Shown in pieces: positions 36,693 to 46,810 of a stretch of 64,000 bases of DNA. Where the stretch lies: NCBI RefSeq assembly GCF_000724605.1, contig NZ_CP008802.1:434001-498000 (forward strand), in the 5' to 3' direction. The stretch's first letter is position 1. Each line of letters begins with the position of its first letter. The notes beneath the pieces were generated by a model. The model searched no databases. It saw only the letters and a program-made list of their open reading frames with translations, and had not been told where the DNA came from. The DNA is from Actinotignum schaalii (GTDB taxonomy: Bacteria > Actinomycetota > Actinomycetes > Actinomycetales > Actinomycetaceae). The position numbers and the translations under genes are program-made.

Positions 36693-37679
36693 GTGTCCGC
36701 GTTAACACGTACGGTGAAAGATGAGTTAGCCACCGTTACACCGGCCTCGCTTTCCGCCGCTCTGGCTGAACTCACCGCGATGTTCCGGTACGGCGGGGGA
36801 TTGGCCGTGCGTTCGCGCACCCTAGAACTGGTGGCCGAAGTGGGCCACCGCCCTACCGCGCAGCGCCTGTGGGAATTGGTGCGCCAGCTTTTCTCCGTGG
36901 AACCGGAACTTCTTTCCGTCTCCTCGCAGATGCGGCAGGGCCAGCGTTTCCTGGTGCGTTCTTCGGAAAATACCGAGCGCATCGCCGTGAAACTCGGGCT
37001 CCTGGACGCGCACGGCCGGCCCGTGCGGGGGCTTCCGCCCGCGGTGGTGGGCGGTTCGAAAGCCGATGCGGGAGCTGCCTGGCGCGGAGCTTTCCTGGCG
37101 CGGGGCACCCTCATGGAACCCGGGCGCAATGCTTCCCTCGAGATTATTTGCCCGCGCCTGGAGGCAGCCTACGCCCTCGGCGGGCTGGCCCGCCGCCTCG
37201 ATATTCCCTACCGGGTACGCGAATCGCGCGGGGCCCACCGGATCGATATCCGCGGGGGAGAAGCGATCTCCGATATGCTCACCCGCATGGGCGCCAATGA
37301 CGCTGTGCTGCGCTGGGAAGAATTACGCGTGGAACGGGAAGTCCACGGCACGGTTAACCGTCTTGCTAATTTCGACGACGCAAATATGCGCCGCAGTGCC
37401 GATGCCGCTGTTATCGCGGTGATCCGGGTCAAGCGAGCTTTTGAAATTCTCGGCACGGATGTGCCGGATAATTTGCGGGCGGCTGGCGAAGCCCGCATTG
37501 CCCACCCGGAAGATTCCCTCAATCTACTCGGGGAGCAACTCACCCCGCGCGCCACGAAAGATGCGGTGGCCGGGCGCTTGCGTCGGCTGAATTCCATGGC
37601 GGATAAACGGGCCAAGGAGCTGGGCATTCCGGACACTATGGCCGCGGTGCGGGCGGCAGGGCACACGGCGATGTCCTAA
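36693..37679 (+). CDS. whiA: DNA-binding regulator WhiA
   Basis: WhiA links sporulation or septation control to the cell cycle in actinobacteria and is kept in non-sporulating species. The protein has an N-terminal LAGLIDADG-homing-endonuclease-like fold (residues about 10-220, RGAFLARGTLMEP, YRVRESRGAHRIDI) without nuclease residues and a C-terminal HTH (about 225-325, LGEQLTPRATKDAVAGRLRRL). Length is 328 residues. GTG 36693 follows AGGAAGGGGAG. It sits downstream of yvcK, with a gap of 84 bp. Confidence 0.96.
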   Translation: MSALTRTVKDELATVTPASLSAALAELTAMFRYGGGLAVRSRTLELVAEVGHRPTAQRLWELVRQLFSVEPELLSVSSQMRQGQRFLVRSSENTERIAVKLGLLDAHGRPVRGLPPAVVGGSKADAGAAWRGAFLARGTLMEPGRNASLEIICPRLEAAYALGGLARRLDIPYRVRESRGAHRIDIRGGEAISDMLTRMGANDAVLRWEELRVEREVHGTVNRLANFDDANMRRSADAAVIAVIRVKRAFEILGTDVPDNLRAAGEARIAHPEDSLNLLGEQLTPRATKDAVAGRLRRLNSMADKRAKELGIPDTMAAVRAAGHTAMS

Positions 37680-37824
37680 CGCGCGGTAGCGCGTTCGCCG
37701 TCGTCGAAATATCAAACAGTCAAAAATGGGACTAAGGGCGTGTTATGCCGTTCTCAAGTTTCGCTCTGTGCCAAAGCTCGCAAGCTCCTTCCAACTGGCA
37801 TTAGCCCCAGCCGAACGTGACCGG

Positions 37825-37830
37825 TAGAAT
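37825..37830 (+). promoter_or_regulatory. -10 element of gap
   Basis: TAGAAT lies 95 nt before the gap GTG; upstream TTAGCC is a weak -35 at 18 nt. The predicted leader is about 85-90 nt. Confidence 0.45.
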
Positions 37831-37840
37831 AGTGAGTGGT

Positions 37841-37910
37841 TCCGAGAGAAGTTCTCGGACGGACTTCTCAAAGACAAGAAGTCGAGTTGGAAACGCGCTA
37901 GCTGGCGCGT
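37841..37910 (+). promoter_or_regulatory. structured gap leader with alternative hairpins
   Basis: TCCGAGA (37841)/TCTCGGA (37853) form one hairpin. GAGAAGT (37846)/ACTTCTC (37863) form a second that uses part of the same bases. GACTTCT (37862)/AGAAGTC (37877) form a third that competes with the second. ACGCGC/GCGCGT (37893-37910) forms a fourth just before the GAGGAGG ribosome site. Confidence 0.5.
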
Positions 37911-37921
37911 GAGGAGGATAA

Positions 37922-38932
<1,011 letters not shown>

Positions 38933-38954
38933 AGATCAAGCGATGAGCTGATGT

Positions 38955-38988
38955 GAAGCCCGTGCGTGCGCTAGCGCGCACGGGCTTC
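38955..38988 (+). terminator. hairpin between gap and pgk
   Basis: Twelve-bp arms GAAGCCCGTGCG/CGCACGGGCTTC enclose a further GC-rich stem. No T-run follows, so it may be an attenuator or a message-stability element. Confidence 0.6.
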
Positions 38989-39007
38989 CCTACGCGAAAG
39001 GAAAAAT

Positions 39008-40198
39008 ATGAGGACTATTGAATCGCTCGGTGACCTCACCGGCAAGAAGGTTTTTGTTCGTTCCGATTTCAACGTTCCGCTGGACGGGGATCGCATCACT
39101 GATGACGGCCGTATCCGCGCCGCGCTGCCCACCATCAAGCGTCTCCTCGATGCCAAGGCGAAGGTCATCGTTTCTGCGCACCTGGGCCGCCCGAAGGGCG
39201 AACCGAAGCCGGAATTCTCCCTCGCTCCGGTAGCCAAGCGCCTGGGCGAACTCCTCGGCCGTGAGGTCCCCCTCGCGGAGGACACCGTGGGCCCGGATGC
39301 CAAGGCCAAGATTGAGGCCCTGAACGACGGCGACATCGTGCTGCTCCAGAACGTGCGCTATGACAAGCGTGAAGACTCCAAGGTCGATGCTGACCGCGAA
39401 GCTCTCGCCAAGGAATACGCCGCGCTGGCCGATGTGTTCGTTTCCGACGGTTTCGGTGTGGTGCACCGCAAGCAGGCCTCGGTTTACGATATTGCGAAGC
39501 TGCTGCCCTCGGCCGCCGGTGAGCTTGTTGCCAAGGAAATTAATTCGCTGTCCAAGGCCACCGCGGATCCGGAGCGCCCCTACACCGTGGTGCTAGGTGG
39601 CTCCAAGGTCTCCGATAAGATCGGCGTGATTGAGAACCTCCTGGACAAGGCTGATGTTCTCCTCATCGGTGGCGGCATGGCCTTCACCTTCCTGCGCGCC
39701 AAGGGCTATGAGATCGGCTCCTCGCTGTGCGAAGATGACCAGATCGAAAAGGCCCGCGAGTACCTGGAGACCGCGTCCAATAAGGGCGTGGAGCTGCTCC
39801 TGCCGGTTGACGTCGTCGTCGCCGATAAGTTCGATAAGGACGCCGAGTCCGAAATCGTTTCCGCTTCCGATATGCCCGCCAACGGTATGGGCCTGGACAT
39901 CGGGCCGGAAACCGTGGCCGAATACGCGGAGAAGATCGCTTCCTCGAAGACGATCGTCTGGAACGGCCCCATGGGCGTCTTCGAGTTCCCGGCCTTCGCC
40001 GAGGGCACGAAGGGCGTTGCCCAGGCCATGCAGGATGCCGAAGGCTTCACCATCGTTGGTGGCGGTGACTCCGCGGCGGCCGTGCGCATCCTCGGCTTCG
40101 ACGAAGAGAAGTTCAACCACATTTCCACCGGCGGTGGCGCTTCCCTCGAATTCCTCGAGGGTAAGACCCTGCCCGGTATCGCTGTTCTGGAGGATTAA
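39008..40198 (+). CDS. pgk: phosphoglycerate kinase
   Basis: Transfers the acyl phosphate of 1,3-bisphosphoglycerate to ADP. Substrate motif [13 protein letters not shown] near residue 15, HLGRPKGE, and the nucleotide-site blocks [14 protein letters not shown] and [17 protein letters not shown], ending [12 protein letters not shown]. Length 396 is standard for a monomeric enzyme. The start is preceded by GAAAGGAAA. The stop overlaps the tpiA start (TAATG), so the two are translationally coupled. Confidence 0.98.
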   Translation: MRTIESLGDLTGKKVFVRSDFNVPLDGDRITDDGRIRAALPTIKRLLDAKAKVIVSAHLGRPKGEPKPEFSLAPVAKRLGELLGREVPLAEDTVGPDAKAKIEALNDGDIVLLQNVRYDKREDSKVDADREALAKEYAALADVFVSDGFGVVHRKQASVYDIAKLLPSAAGELVAKEINSLSKATADPERPYTVVLGGSKVSDKIGVIENLLDKADVLLIGGGMAFTFLRAKGYEIGSSLCEDDQIEKAREYLETASNKGVELLLPVDVVVADKFDKDAESEIVSASDMPANGMGLDIGPETVAEYAEKIASSKTIVWNGPMGVFEFPAFAEGTKGVAQAMQDAEGFTIVGGGDSAAAVRILGFDEEKFNHISTGGGASLEFLEGKTLPGIAVLED

Positions 40199-40974
40199 TG
40201 GCACGCACCCCCCTGATGGCGGGTAACTGGAAGATGAATATGGATCATCTTGAGGCTACCCACCTTGTCCAAAAAGTCGCGTGGACCCTGGATGACGCCG
40301 GTTTCACCTACGGTGATGTGGATGTGGCGGTTTTCGCCCCCTACACCGACCTGCGGTCCATCCAGACCCTGTGCGAATCGGATGAGCTGCGCATCGCCTA
40401 CGGTGCCCAGGATGTGTCCGTGCATGACGAAGGCGCCTACACCGGCGAAATCTCCACCTCGATGCTGTCCAAGCTCGGGTGCAGCTACGTCATCGTGGGC
40501 CATTCGGAGCGGCGCGCCTATCACGGCGAAAGCAATGAACTCATCGGCCAGAAGGCACAGAAGGTTCTTGGCGCTGGCATGACGCCTATCGTCTGCTGCG
40601 GTGAAGAGCTCGAGGTGCGCAAGGAAGGCCGGCACGTGGAGTACGTCGTCTCCCAGATTGACGAACTCTTCGCCGGTTTCCAGGCCGCGGATATTGCCAA
40701 GCTCGTCATCGCCTACGAGCCCATCTGGGCTATTGGCACCGGAGAAGTGGCCACCCCGGAAGACGCCCAGGAAGTCTGCGGCGCTATCCGGGCCCGTATC
40801 GAAGAAACCTTCGGTGCGGATGCGGCTGCCGCGGTTCGTATCCAGTACGGTGGGTCGGTCAAGGCTGCTAACGTGCAGGAAATCATGGCCCAGCCTGATG
40901 TTGACGGCGCCCTCGTGGGCGGCGCCAGCCTCAAGGCGGAAGAATTCGCGAAGATCGTGATGTTCCGCGGCTAA
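40198..40974 (+). CDS. tpiA: triosephosphate isomerase
   Basis: Interconverts dihydroxyacetone phosphate and glyceraldehyde 3-phosphate. GNWKMN contains the catalytic Lys, [10 protein letters not shown] the electrophilic His, and [11 protein letters not shown] the catalytic Glu and flexible loop 6. [11 protein letters not shown] binds phosphate. Length 258. Coupled to pgk by a 1-base overlap. A strong intrinsic terminator follows at 41076, so secG probably has its own promoter. Confidence 0.98.
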   Translation: MARTPLMAGNWKMNMDHLEATHLVQKVAWTLDDAGFTYGDVDVAVFAPYTDLRSIQTLCESDELRIAYGAQDVSVHDEGAYTGEISTSMLSKLGCSYVIVGHSERRAYHGESNELIGQKAQKVLGAGMTPIVCCGEELEVRKEGRHVEYVVSQIDELFAGFQAADIAKLVIAYEPIWAIGTGEVATPEDAQEVCGAIRARIEETFGADAAAAVRIQYGGSVKAANVQEIMAQPDVDGALVGGASLKAEEFAKIVMFRG

Positions 40975-41075
40975 GGCCACACTGGCTAGAGCCGGAATCC
41001 ATACCGGCTCAGAGCTATAGCTACGGGCTAGGCGCGAAAGCTCCGGCCCTACCGGTTGATACCGGCTAGCTCCGG

Positions 41076-41113
41076 CGTGCGGGGTGGGATTCTTCCCACC
41101 CCGCACGTTTTAT
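41076..41113 (+). terminator. intrinsic terminator after tpiA
   Basis: Perfect 14-bp stem CGTGCGGGGTGGGA/TCCCACCCCGCACG, loop TTCT, then TTTTATTT. Confidence 0.9.
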
Positions 41114-41196
41114 TTCCCGCAGCCCGGTTGCACCAGGTACACTAACCAAGGACTCTATTACTCTCCGGGTGCACGAAGCACTCGAAAGGACTGGAA

Positions 41197-41442
41197 ATGA
41201 AAGCTTTGCTCATTACCTGCGAAGTGCTTATGCTCATCACCAGCATCTTCCTCACGCTCTCCATCTTGCTGCACAAAGGCAAGGGCGGCGGAATCTCCGA
41301 TATGTTCGGTGGCGGCATTTCCACGTCCATGCGTTCCTCCGGCGTAGCCGAACGCAACCTCAACCGCATCACTGTAGTGCTGGCTCTCATCTGGGGGATT
41401 TCCATTATCCTCATCGGCCTTATCGTCAAGGTCGGCGTCTAG
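41197..41442 (+). CDS. secG: preprotein translocase subunit SecG
   Basis: Small accessory subunit of the SecYEG channel, 81 residues. Two transmembrane helices (about 3-24 and 57-77) are separated by a cytoplasmic Gly-rich loop, HKGKGGGISDMFGGG, which is the SecG signature. The start ATG follows AAAGGA. A secG gene after tpiA is a conserved actinobacterial arrangement. Confidence 0.96.
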   Translation: MKALLITCEVLMLITSIFLTLSILLHKGKGGGISDMFGGGISTSMRSSGVAERNLNRITVVLALIWGISIILIGLIVKVGV

Positions 41443-41485
41443 CCGTATAGAGCCATGCGCCGTTAGGCGGCATACAGCGACTTAT

Positions 41486-41580
41486 GAGGCACATATAGCA
41501 TTCACAAGGCACGAGCCTTCACGAAGCACATATACTCTTCATCGAGAAGCTAGCCTCCACGAGGCATATATAGCTCTCAA
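41486..41580. repeat. degenerate repeats in the secG-opcA spacer
   Basis: About five imperfect units of 17-21 bp built on GAGGCACATATAGC, with variants at 41523 (GAAGCACATATAC) and 41561 (GAGGCATATATAGC). Units alternate with TTCAC or TCCAC links. Confidence 0.55.
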
Positions 41581-41584
41581 GCAG

Positions 41585-41623
41585 CGGGGCCGGTACGTGA
41601 TTATCCACGTACCGGCCCCGTTT
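41585..41623. terminator. bidirectional terminator between secG and opcA
   Basis: Perfect 15-bp stem CGGGGCCGGTACGTG/CACGTACCGGCCCCG with a 6-nt loop ATTATC, then TTT. It lies between convergent genes. Confidence 0.8.
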
Positions 41624-41636
41624 CGCGCTCTGAGTG

Positions 41637-42578
41637 CTACACATCCACATCCGCGGGGGAGTAATCCAGCAGGGGGAGTCCCTTGGTGAGGACCTCGCCG
41701 TAGGCGGTATCGGGATTGAGGTCGCGCAGATCCTCAATGAGCATCGCTTCCAGGCTGCGCACCGGCAAAGATACTTCCTGGGGAGCCCGGCCCGGGCGCA
41801 GCATCATGCCGTGATCATTGCCCGGGGTGCGATGCAGACTGAGAGCTGCGCCGTCGTTCAAGAAAATCTCCACGCCGGTAATCGGAGCGCCCTCCTGCGG
41901 TTCAATCTCCACCGGAACATCCAGGCGCAACCGCAGCCACGCGGCGAGCAAGAAAAGCGAGGAACGGTGCGGGCGCCCCCACACCTTCGCGCCGGTAATA
42001 GTGCGGCCCGGGAATTCATCGACCATGGAAGCGATGTAATTGCGCCACAGGGTAGTGCCCGCCCAGCCCAGGTCAGTATCCCCGGGAACGTAATTGGCGG
42101 AAAGATGCTGGAGCGCCAGGGCCGGGTGATCGGCGGTGCGGGTGGTGGTAATGCGGCGCTGCGCGATGCGGCCGGCCGCGGTGGCCGCCGGGTTCTCCGG
42201 CATATTCTGAATCCACCACGTCACCACGGGAGTATCGGGGAGCAGCAGCGGGGTCACCAGGGTATCCACGTTCTCGGCGGCACCCGCGTGGGCGCGCAAA
42301 ATAACGATCTCGGAAGCGCCAGCCTCGGATCCGGTGCGGATTTCTGCATCGAGGCGCGCGGTTTCCCCGGCAACGGGAAGCACCGCGATAATCCGCGAAG
42401 GGTGGGCGCGGGAGGCCCCGGCCGCCGCTTCGAGGGCATCACGCACCCCGCCCTCGGTATGCGCCACGATAATGAGCGTGAGAACCCTCCCGAGGGCTCC
42501 CACCCCGGAAGTTCCGCGCAATTGATCAAGCTGCTGGCCCACCTGGGCGGACGTGGTATCGGCAATATGGTTAATCAT
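41637..42578 (-). CDS. opcA: glucose-6-phosphate dehydrogenase assembly protein OpcA
   Basis: A 313-residue actinobacterial/cyanobacterial partner that activates or assembles Zwf. Family blocks seen: HPSRIIAVLP, LLLPDTPVVTWW in the middle, and GAKVWGRPHRSSLFLLAAWLR in the C-terminal half. It follows zwf on the same strand by 77 bp. In mycobacteria and corynebacteria the same order is tkt-tal-zwf-opcA-pgl; here the flanking tal and pgl genes are missing. No catalytic function of its own is known. Confidence 0.93.
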   Translation of the reverse strand: MINHIADTTSAQVGQQLDQLRGTSGVGALGRVLTLIIVAHTEGGVRDALEAAAGASRAHPSRIIAVLPVAGETARLDAEIRTGSEAGASEIVILRAHAGAAENVDTLVTPLLLPDTPVVTWWIQNMPENPAATAAGRIAQRRITTTRTADHPALALQHLSANYVPGDTDLGWAGTTLWRNYIASMVDEFPGRTITGAKVWGRPHRSSLFLLAAWLRLRLDVPVEIEPQEGAPITGVEIFLNDGAALSLHRTPGNDHGMMLRPGRAPQEVSLPVRSLEAMLIEDLRDLNPDTAYGEVLTKGLPLLDYSPADVDV

Positions 42579-42655
42579 GAAGCTTCCTCGGATCTTTCAG
42601 GTACGGGATTGGGGCCGCTTAGAGTGCCGGCCTAGGGGCGGGCTTAGAGTTCCGG

Positions 42656-44176
42656 CTAGGGGCGGCGCCAGGCGTGGCCGTGGGCGGCGAGCATGGCATC
42701 GGCACCGGTCGGGCCCCACGATCCGGGCGCGTAGGTTTCCAGGGACTCCGGATGAGCATCCCAATAGTTTTCCACCTGGTCAATAATCCGCCAGGATTCT
42801 TCCACTTCGCGGGTTTGCGGGAAAAGCGGCGGATCGCCCAGCAGTACGTCAAGAATAAGGCGCTCGTAAGCTTCCGGGGTGTACTCGGTAAAAGCGTGGC
42901 CGTAGGCGAAGTCCATGGTGACATCACGCAGCCGCATTTCCGAGCCCGGCACCTTGGAACCGAATTTGAAGGTGATACCTTCATTGGGTTGCACCCGGAT
43001 AACCAGGGTGTTTTGACCCAGGCCGGCCACGTCCGGGAAGGGCAGGAAGGGCGGATTGCGGAAAACCACCGCGATTTCCGAAACGCGCCGCCCGAGCCGC
43101 TTGCCGGTACGCAGGTAGAACGGCACCCCGGACCAGCGCCGCGTCTCAATCCCCAGGGCAATGGCCCCGTAGGTATCGGTCACGGATTCGGCGGGAATAC
43201 CGTCTTCTTCCCGATAGCCGCGCACCCACTGGCCGCCCTGCCACCCGCTCGAATACTGCGCCCGTACCGAGGCCTGCGCCGGGTTCCCGAACAGGTGGGT
43301 GGCCTCGAGGACTTTCTCCTTTTCGGCCTGCAGCGCATCGGCGTGGAAGGAGGTCGGCTCCTCCATCGCGGTGAGGGCAAGCAGCTGAAGCAGGTGGTTT
43401 TGGATAACATCGCGGGTCGCCCCGATACCGTCGTAATATCCGGCGCGCGAACCAATCCCAATATCCTCCGCCATGGTGATTTGCACGTGATCCACATGCG
43501 AAGAATTCCACAGCGGCTCGTAGAGCTCATTGGCGAAACGCAGCGCGAGGATATTCTGCACTGTTTCTTTACCGAGGTAGTGGTCGATGCGGAAAACCGA
43601 ATCGTGGGGGAAGACCCCGCTCACCGAGGCATTGAGTTCACGCGCGGAAGCCATATCGTGCCCGAAAGGCTTCTCGATAACCACGCGCCGCCAGCTGCCC
43701 GGAGCCCCGCGGTTGAGCCCGGCGTTAGCGAGCCCCTCGGTTACCACCGGGAAAAGGCTGGGCGGAATGGAAAGATAAAAAGCGAAATTACCGCCGGTAC
43801 CGCGGGTGGCGTCCACATCTGCCATGGTGGCCCCGAGGGCACGGTAGAGTTCCGGATCGTTGTACTGGCCTTCGACCATCCGCAAACCGTCGAGGATCTG
43901 GGCCAGGGTGGTGGAGATAACCGGGGTTTGGGCGCCTTTCCGGATGGCCGCTTCAACACTGCGGGCCGCGTCCACGGGACGGCGCGCCACTCCGATAATG
44001 GAGAACGACGGCGGTAACAGCCCCCGATTCGCTAGGTCGTAGAGAGCGGGAAGAATTTTGCGGTTCGCCAAGTCACCGGTGATGCCAAAAAGAACAATGC
44101 CGCAGGGGCCGGCCACCCGCTGGAGACGGCGGTCAGCGACGGCACGGAGCGGATTACCTGAGGTAGGAGCAACCAT
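42656..44176 (-). CDS. zwf: glucose-6-phosphate 1-dehydrogenase
   Basis: Oxidises glucose 6-phosphate to 6-phosphogluconolactone with NADP, the entry to the oxidative pentose phosphate path. Nucleotide motif FGITGDLANRK (usual GASGDLAxRK), the active-site signature RIDHYLGKE, and KPFGHDMASA. The start at 44176 (MVAPTSGNPLR, AGGA upstream) gives 506 residues; the frame could extend 30 codons upstream without conservation. Followed by opcA. Confidence 0.96.
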   Translation of the reverse strand: MVAPTSGNPLRAVADRRLQRVAGPCGIVLFGITGDLANRKILPALYDLANRGLLPPSFSIIGVARRPVDAARSVEAAIRKGAQTPVISTTLAQILDGLRMVEGQYNDPELYRALGATMADVDATRGTGGNFAFYLSIPPSLFPVVTEGLANAGLNRGAPGSWRRVVIEKPFGHDMASARELNASVSGVFPHDSVFRIDHYLGKETVQNILALRFANELYEPLWNSSHVDHVQITMAEDIGIGSRAGYYDGIGATRDVIQNHLLQLLALTAMEEPTSFHADALQAEKEKVLEATHLFGNPAQASVRAQYSSGWQGGQWVRGYREEDGIPAESVTDTYGAIALGIETRRWSGVPFYLRTGKRLGRRVSEIAVVFRNPPFLPFPDVAGLGQNTLVIRVQPNEGITFKFGSKVPGSEMRLRDVTMDFAYGHAFTEYTPEAYERLILDVLLGDPPLFPQTREVEESWRIIDQVENYWDAHPESLETYAPGSWGPTGADAMLAAHGHAWRRP

Positions 44177-44361
44177 AAAATTCCTGTCGTGAAAAAGAGG
44201 GCGAAAATATGCGCCTGTCTTATGGTAGACGCTTGAGCCAAAAAGGGGCACGGCTGTGTCCATCACGGTGCCGACAGCCAGCTCCGGGAGCCGCTGGTCA
44301 CCCTCTTCACCAGCGGAGGCTGAGAAGCCGAAACAGCCGCAACTAAAGCTACCCGCAACGA

Positions 44362-44403
44362 ATCAAGGTCGCGTGACCGGCACAGCGGCCACGCGACCTT
44401 GAT
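44362..44403 (-). terminator. terminator after tkt (minus strand)
   Basis: Perfect 14-bp stem ATCAAGGTCGCGTG/CACGCGACCTTGAT with a 14-nt loop, 112 bp after the tkt stop. The rest of the 338-bp interval 44177-44514 holds no gene; it has degenerate short repeats near 44440-44510. Confidence 0.6.
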
Positions 44404-44514
44404 GATGTTACGCGACTAGCGTGAAACGAGCACGGTTCCCGCCAGCTACGTGTTGCTAACTGCCTGCTAGCCGCCAGCTATCAGCTGCGGCAGCTGACCG
44501 TCTGCGAGTTGCAG

Positions 44515-46596
44515 CTAGGCGCGCGCCGCCTCGATGGATTCAAGCGCGGCGGATACCACATGCTCGGCGGTCATCCCGTATTCCTTCATGAGCGCACCGC
44601 CGGGGCCGGATTCCCCGTAGGTATTGATACCCACGCTGCGCCCGGCATCCCCAACGTAGCCAGCCCAGCCGAAGGTGGCGCCGGCTTCCACCGAGACGCG
44701 CGCCTTCACATCGGGGAGGATCACCGCATCGCGGTAGGCCTGATCCTGAGCTTCGAACCACTCCAGGCAGGGCAGCGAAATAACGCGTGCACCCACGCCC
44801 TGCTCCGCGAGGCTCTTCTGCGCCGCTACCGCGAGCTGCACTTCCGAACCGGTGGCCAGCAGCTGCACATCGACTGTTCCGGTGGGGGAGTCCGCCAGCA
44901 CGTAGCCGCCCTTGAGGACACCTTCGGTGGAGGTCCCTTCCAGAACCGGCACGCCCTGCCGGGTGAGGATGAGCCCGGTAGGTCCGCCGTCGACCTTTTC
45001 CAATGCCCCGCGCCACGCGGCCGCGGTTTCGTTCGCATCGGCCGGCCGCACAATATTGAGCCGCGGGATGGCGCGGTAAGCCCACAGGTGTTCGATGGGC
45101 TGGTGGGTGGGGCCGTCCTCGCCCACGCCCACCGAATCATGCGTCCACACGAAAATCGAGGGGATATTCATAATGGCCGCCAGGCGGGCCGCACCGCGCA
45201 TGTAATCGGAGAATACAAAGAAAGTACCGCCGTAGGCGCGGGTGAGCCCATCGAGGGTAATGCCGTTAATGATCGCGCCCATGGCGAATTCGCGGATACC
45301 AAAGTGGAGGGTACGCCCGTAAATATCGCCGGAGAACATCTCCGAGGAGCGATGCGCGGGCAGGAAGGACGGTTCGCCCTTCATCGTGGTGTTATTCGAA
45401 CCGGCCAGATCAGCCGAACCGCCCCACAGCTCGGGGAGTACCGGGGCCAGGGCATTGAGCACCGCACCGGAAGCCGCGCGGGTCGCGATCCCCTTGGGAT
45501 CCGGCTCCCAGCTCGGCAGTTTCTTTTCCCAGCCCTCGGGGAACTTCTTGGCCCGGATGCGATCATAGAGAGCGGCTTCTTCCGGATGGGAAGCACGCCA
45601 CGCTTCGAAGCGCGCATCCCAATCCTTACGGGCCGCGGCCGCCCGCTCCGCCGCATTTGTGCGGGTGTGGGCCAGTACCTCATCTTCCAGCGGGAAATCA
45701 ATATCCGGGTCGAAGCCCAGAATTTCCTTGGTGGCGCGAATTTCATCCACGCCCAGGGCCGCACCGTGCGAGGCACCGGTGTTCTGCTTGGTGGGTGCCG
45801 GCCACGCAATAATGGTGGAGAGCTTAATAATGGAGGGCTTATCGGTAACCTGCTGGGCTGCCAGAATCGCATCGTAGAGAGCCTGGACGTCCTCCTGGTA
45901 GGAGCCGTCCTCCTTAATCCAATTCACATGCTGGGTGTGCCAACCGTAGGCTTCGTAACGCGCCAGCACATCCTCACTGAAAGCAATGGAGGTATTGTCC
46001 TCAATGGAGATGCGGTTGTCATCGTAAATGAGAATAAGATTTCCGAGCTCCTGGGTGCCCGCCAACGAACAAGCCTCACTGGTCACGCCTTCTTGGAGGC
46101 AGCCATCGCCGGCAATCACGTAAACAAAATGATCGAAAACGGACTCGCCAAGCGGGGTATCCCGGTCGAAAAGCCCGTGGGCGCGCCGGGAGGCCATCGC
46201 GAATCCCACCGCGGAGGCCAGGCCCTGACCCAGCGGCCCGGTGGTCATTTCAACGCCGTTGGTATAGCCGTATTCGGGATGCCCGGGAGTCTTGGAATGG
46301 AGGGTGCGCAGGGCCTTAATATCATCAAGTTCCAGACCGTAGCCGGCCAGCAGGAGCTGATTGTATTGCGTGAGGGAGGAATGCCCGGCCGAGAGAATGA
46401 AACGGTCACGGCCCACCCACGCAGAATCCGCCGGATCGTGGTTCATGACCCGCTGGTAGAGCAGATAGGCCGCCGGCGCCAGGGACATGGCCGTTCCCGG
46501 ATGCCCATTCCCGGTTTTTTGCACCGCATCCGCGGCCAGCAGCCGGGTGGTATCCACGGCCCGCTGATCAAGCTGCGACCATTCGAGCTTCGCCAT
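44515..46596 (-). CDS. tkt: transketolase
   Basis: Thiamine-diphosphate enzyme of the non-oxidative pentose phosphate path, 693 residues. N-terminal substrate residues NGHPGTAMSLAP, the ThDP motif GDGCLQEGVTSEACSLAGTQELGNLILIYDDN, the pyrimidine domain with FSDYMRGAARLAA, and VWTHDSVGVGEDGPTHQPIEHL are all intact. A GGAG ribosome site precedes the ATG. The tal gene, normally next in actinobacteria, is not here. Confidence 0.97.
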   Translation of the reverse strand: MAKLEWSQLDQRAVDTTRLLAADAVQKTGNGHPGTAMSLAPAAYLLYQRVMNHDPADSAWVGRDRFILSAGHSSLTQYNQLLLAGYGLELDDIKALRTLHSKTPGHPEYGYTNGVEMTTGPLGQGLASAVGFAMASRRAHGLFDRDTPLGESVFDHFVYVIAGDGCLQEGVTSEACSLAGTQELGNLILIYDDNRISIEDNTSIAFSEDVLARYEAYGWHTQHVNWIKEDGSYQEDVQALYDAILAAQQVTDKPSIIKLSTIIAWPAPTKQNTGASHGAALGVDEIRATKEILGFDPDIDFPLEDEVLAHTRTNAAERAAAARKDWDARFEAWRASHPEEAALYDRIRAKKFPEGWEKKLPSWEPDPKGIATRAASGAVLNALAPVLPELWGGSADLAGSNNTTMKGEPSFLPAHRSSEMFSGDIYGRTLHFGIREFAMGAIINGITLDGLTRAYGGTFFVFSDYMRGAARLAAIMNIPSIFVWTHDSVGVGEDGPTHQPIEHLWAYRAIPRLNIVRPADANETAAAWRGALEKVDGGPTGLILTRQGVPVLEGTSTEGVLKGGYVLADSPTGTVDVQLLATGSEVQLAVAAQKSLAEQGVGARVISLPCLEWFEAQDQAYRDAVILPDVKARVSVEAGATFGWAGYVGDAGRSVGINTYGESGPGGALMKEYGMTAEHVVSAALESIEAARA

Positions 46597-46810
46597 TGAA
46601 TTCTCCTAACATAAGGTTGTGGTTACATGAGATGTGCCACGCACTAGTCTACTGGTCGAGCGGGTTTCGCGCGCCCGGGGCCCACCCCCGTTCGCGCCCG
46701 GCGCGAGGGCACAAAAGCCCGAGTACCGCGGCCACTACTGCGCGAGGGCACGCCCGCGCGAGTAACGTGTGCGCACCGCACGTCTACCGCGCATCCGCGA
46801 AGGAGAAAAT

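Noticed and set aside
44509-46599. Plus-strand open frame of nearly 700 codons covering the whole of tkt
   Set aside because: A full-length antisense shadow of transketolase with His/Gly-rich non-protein-like sequence and no ribosome site.
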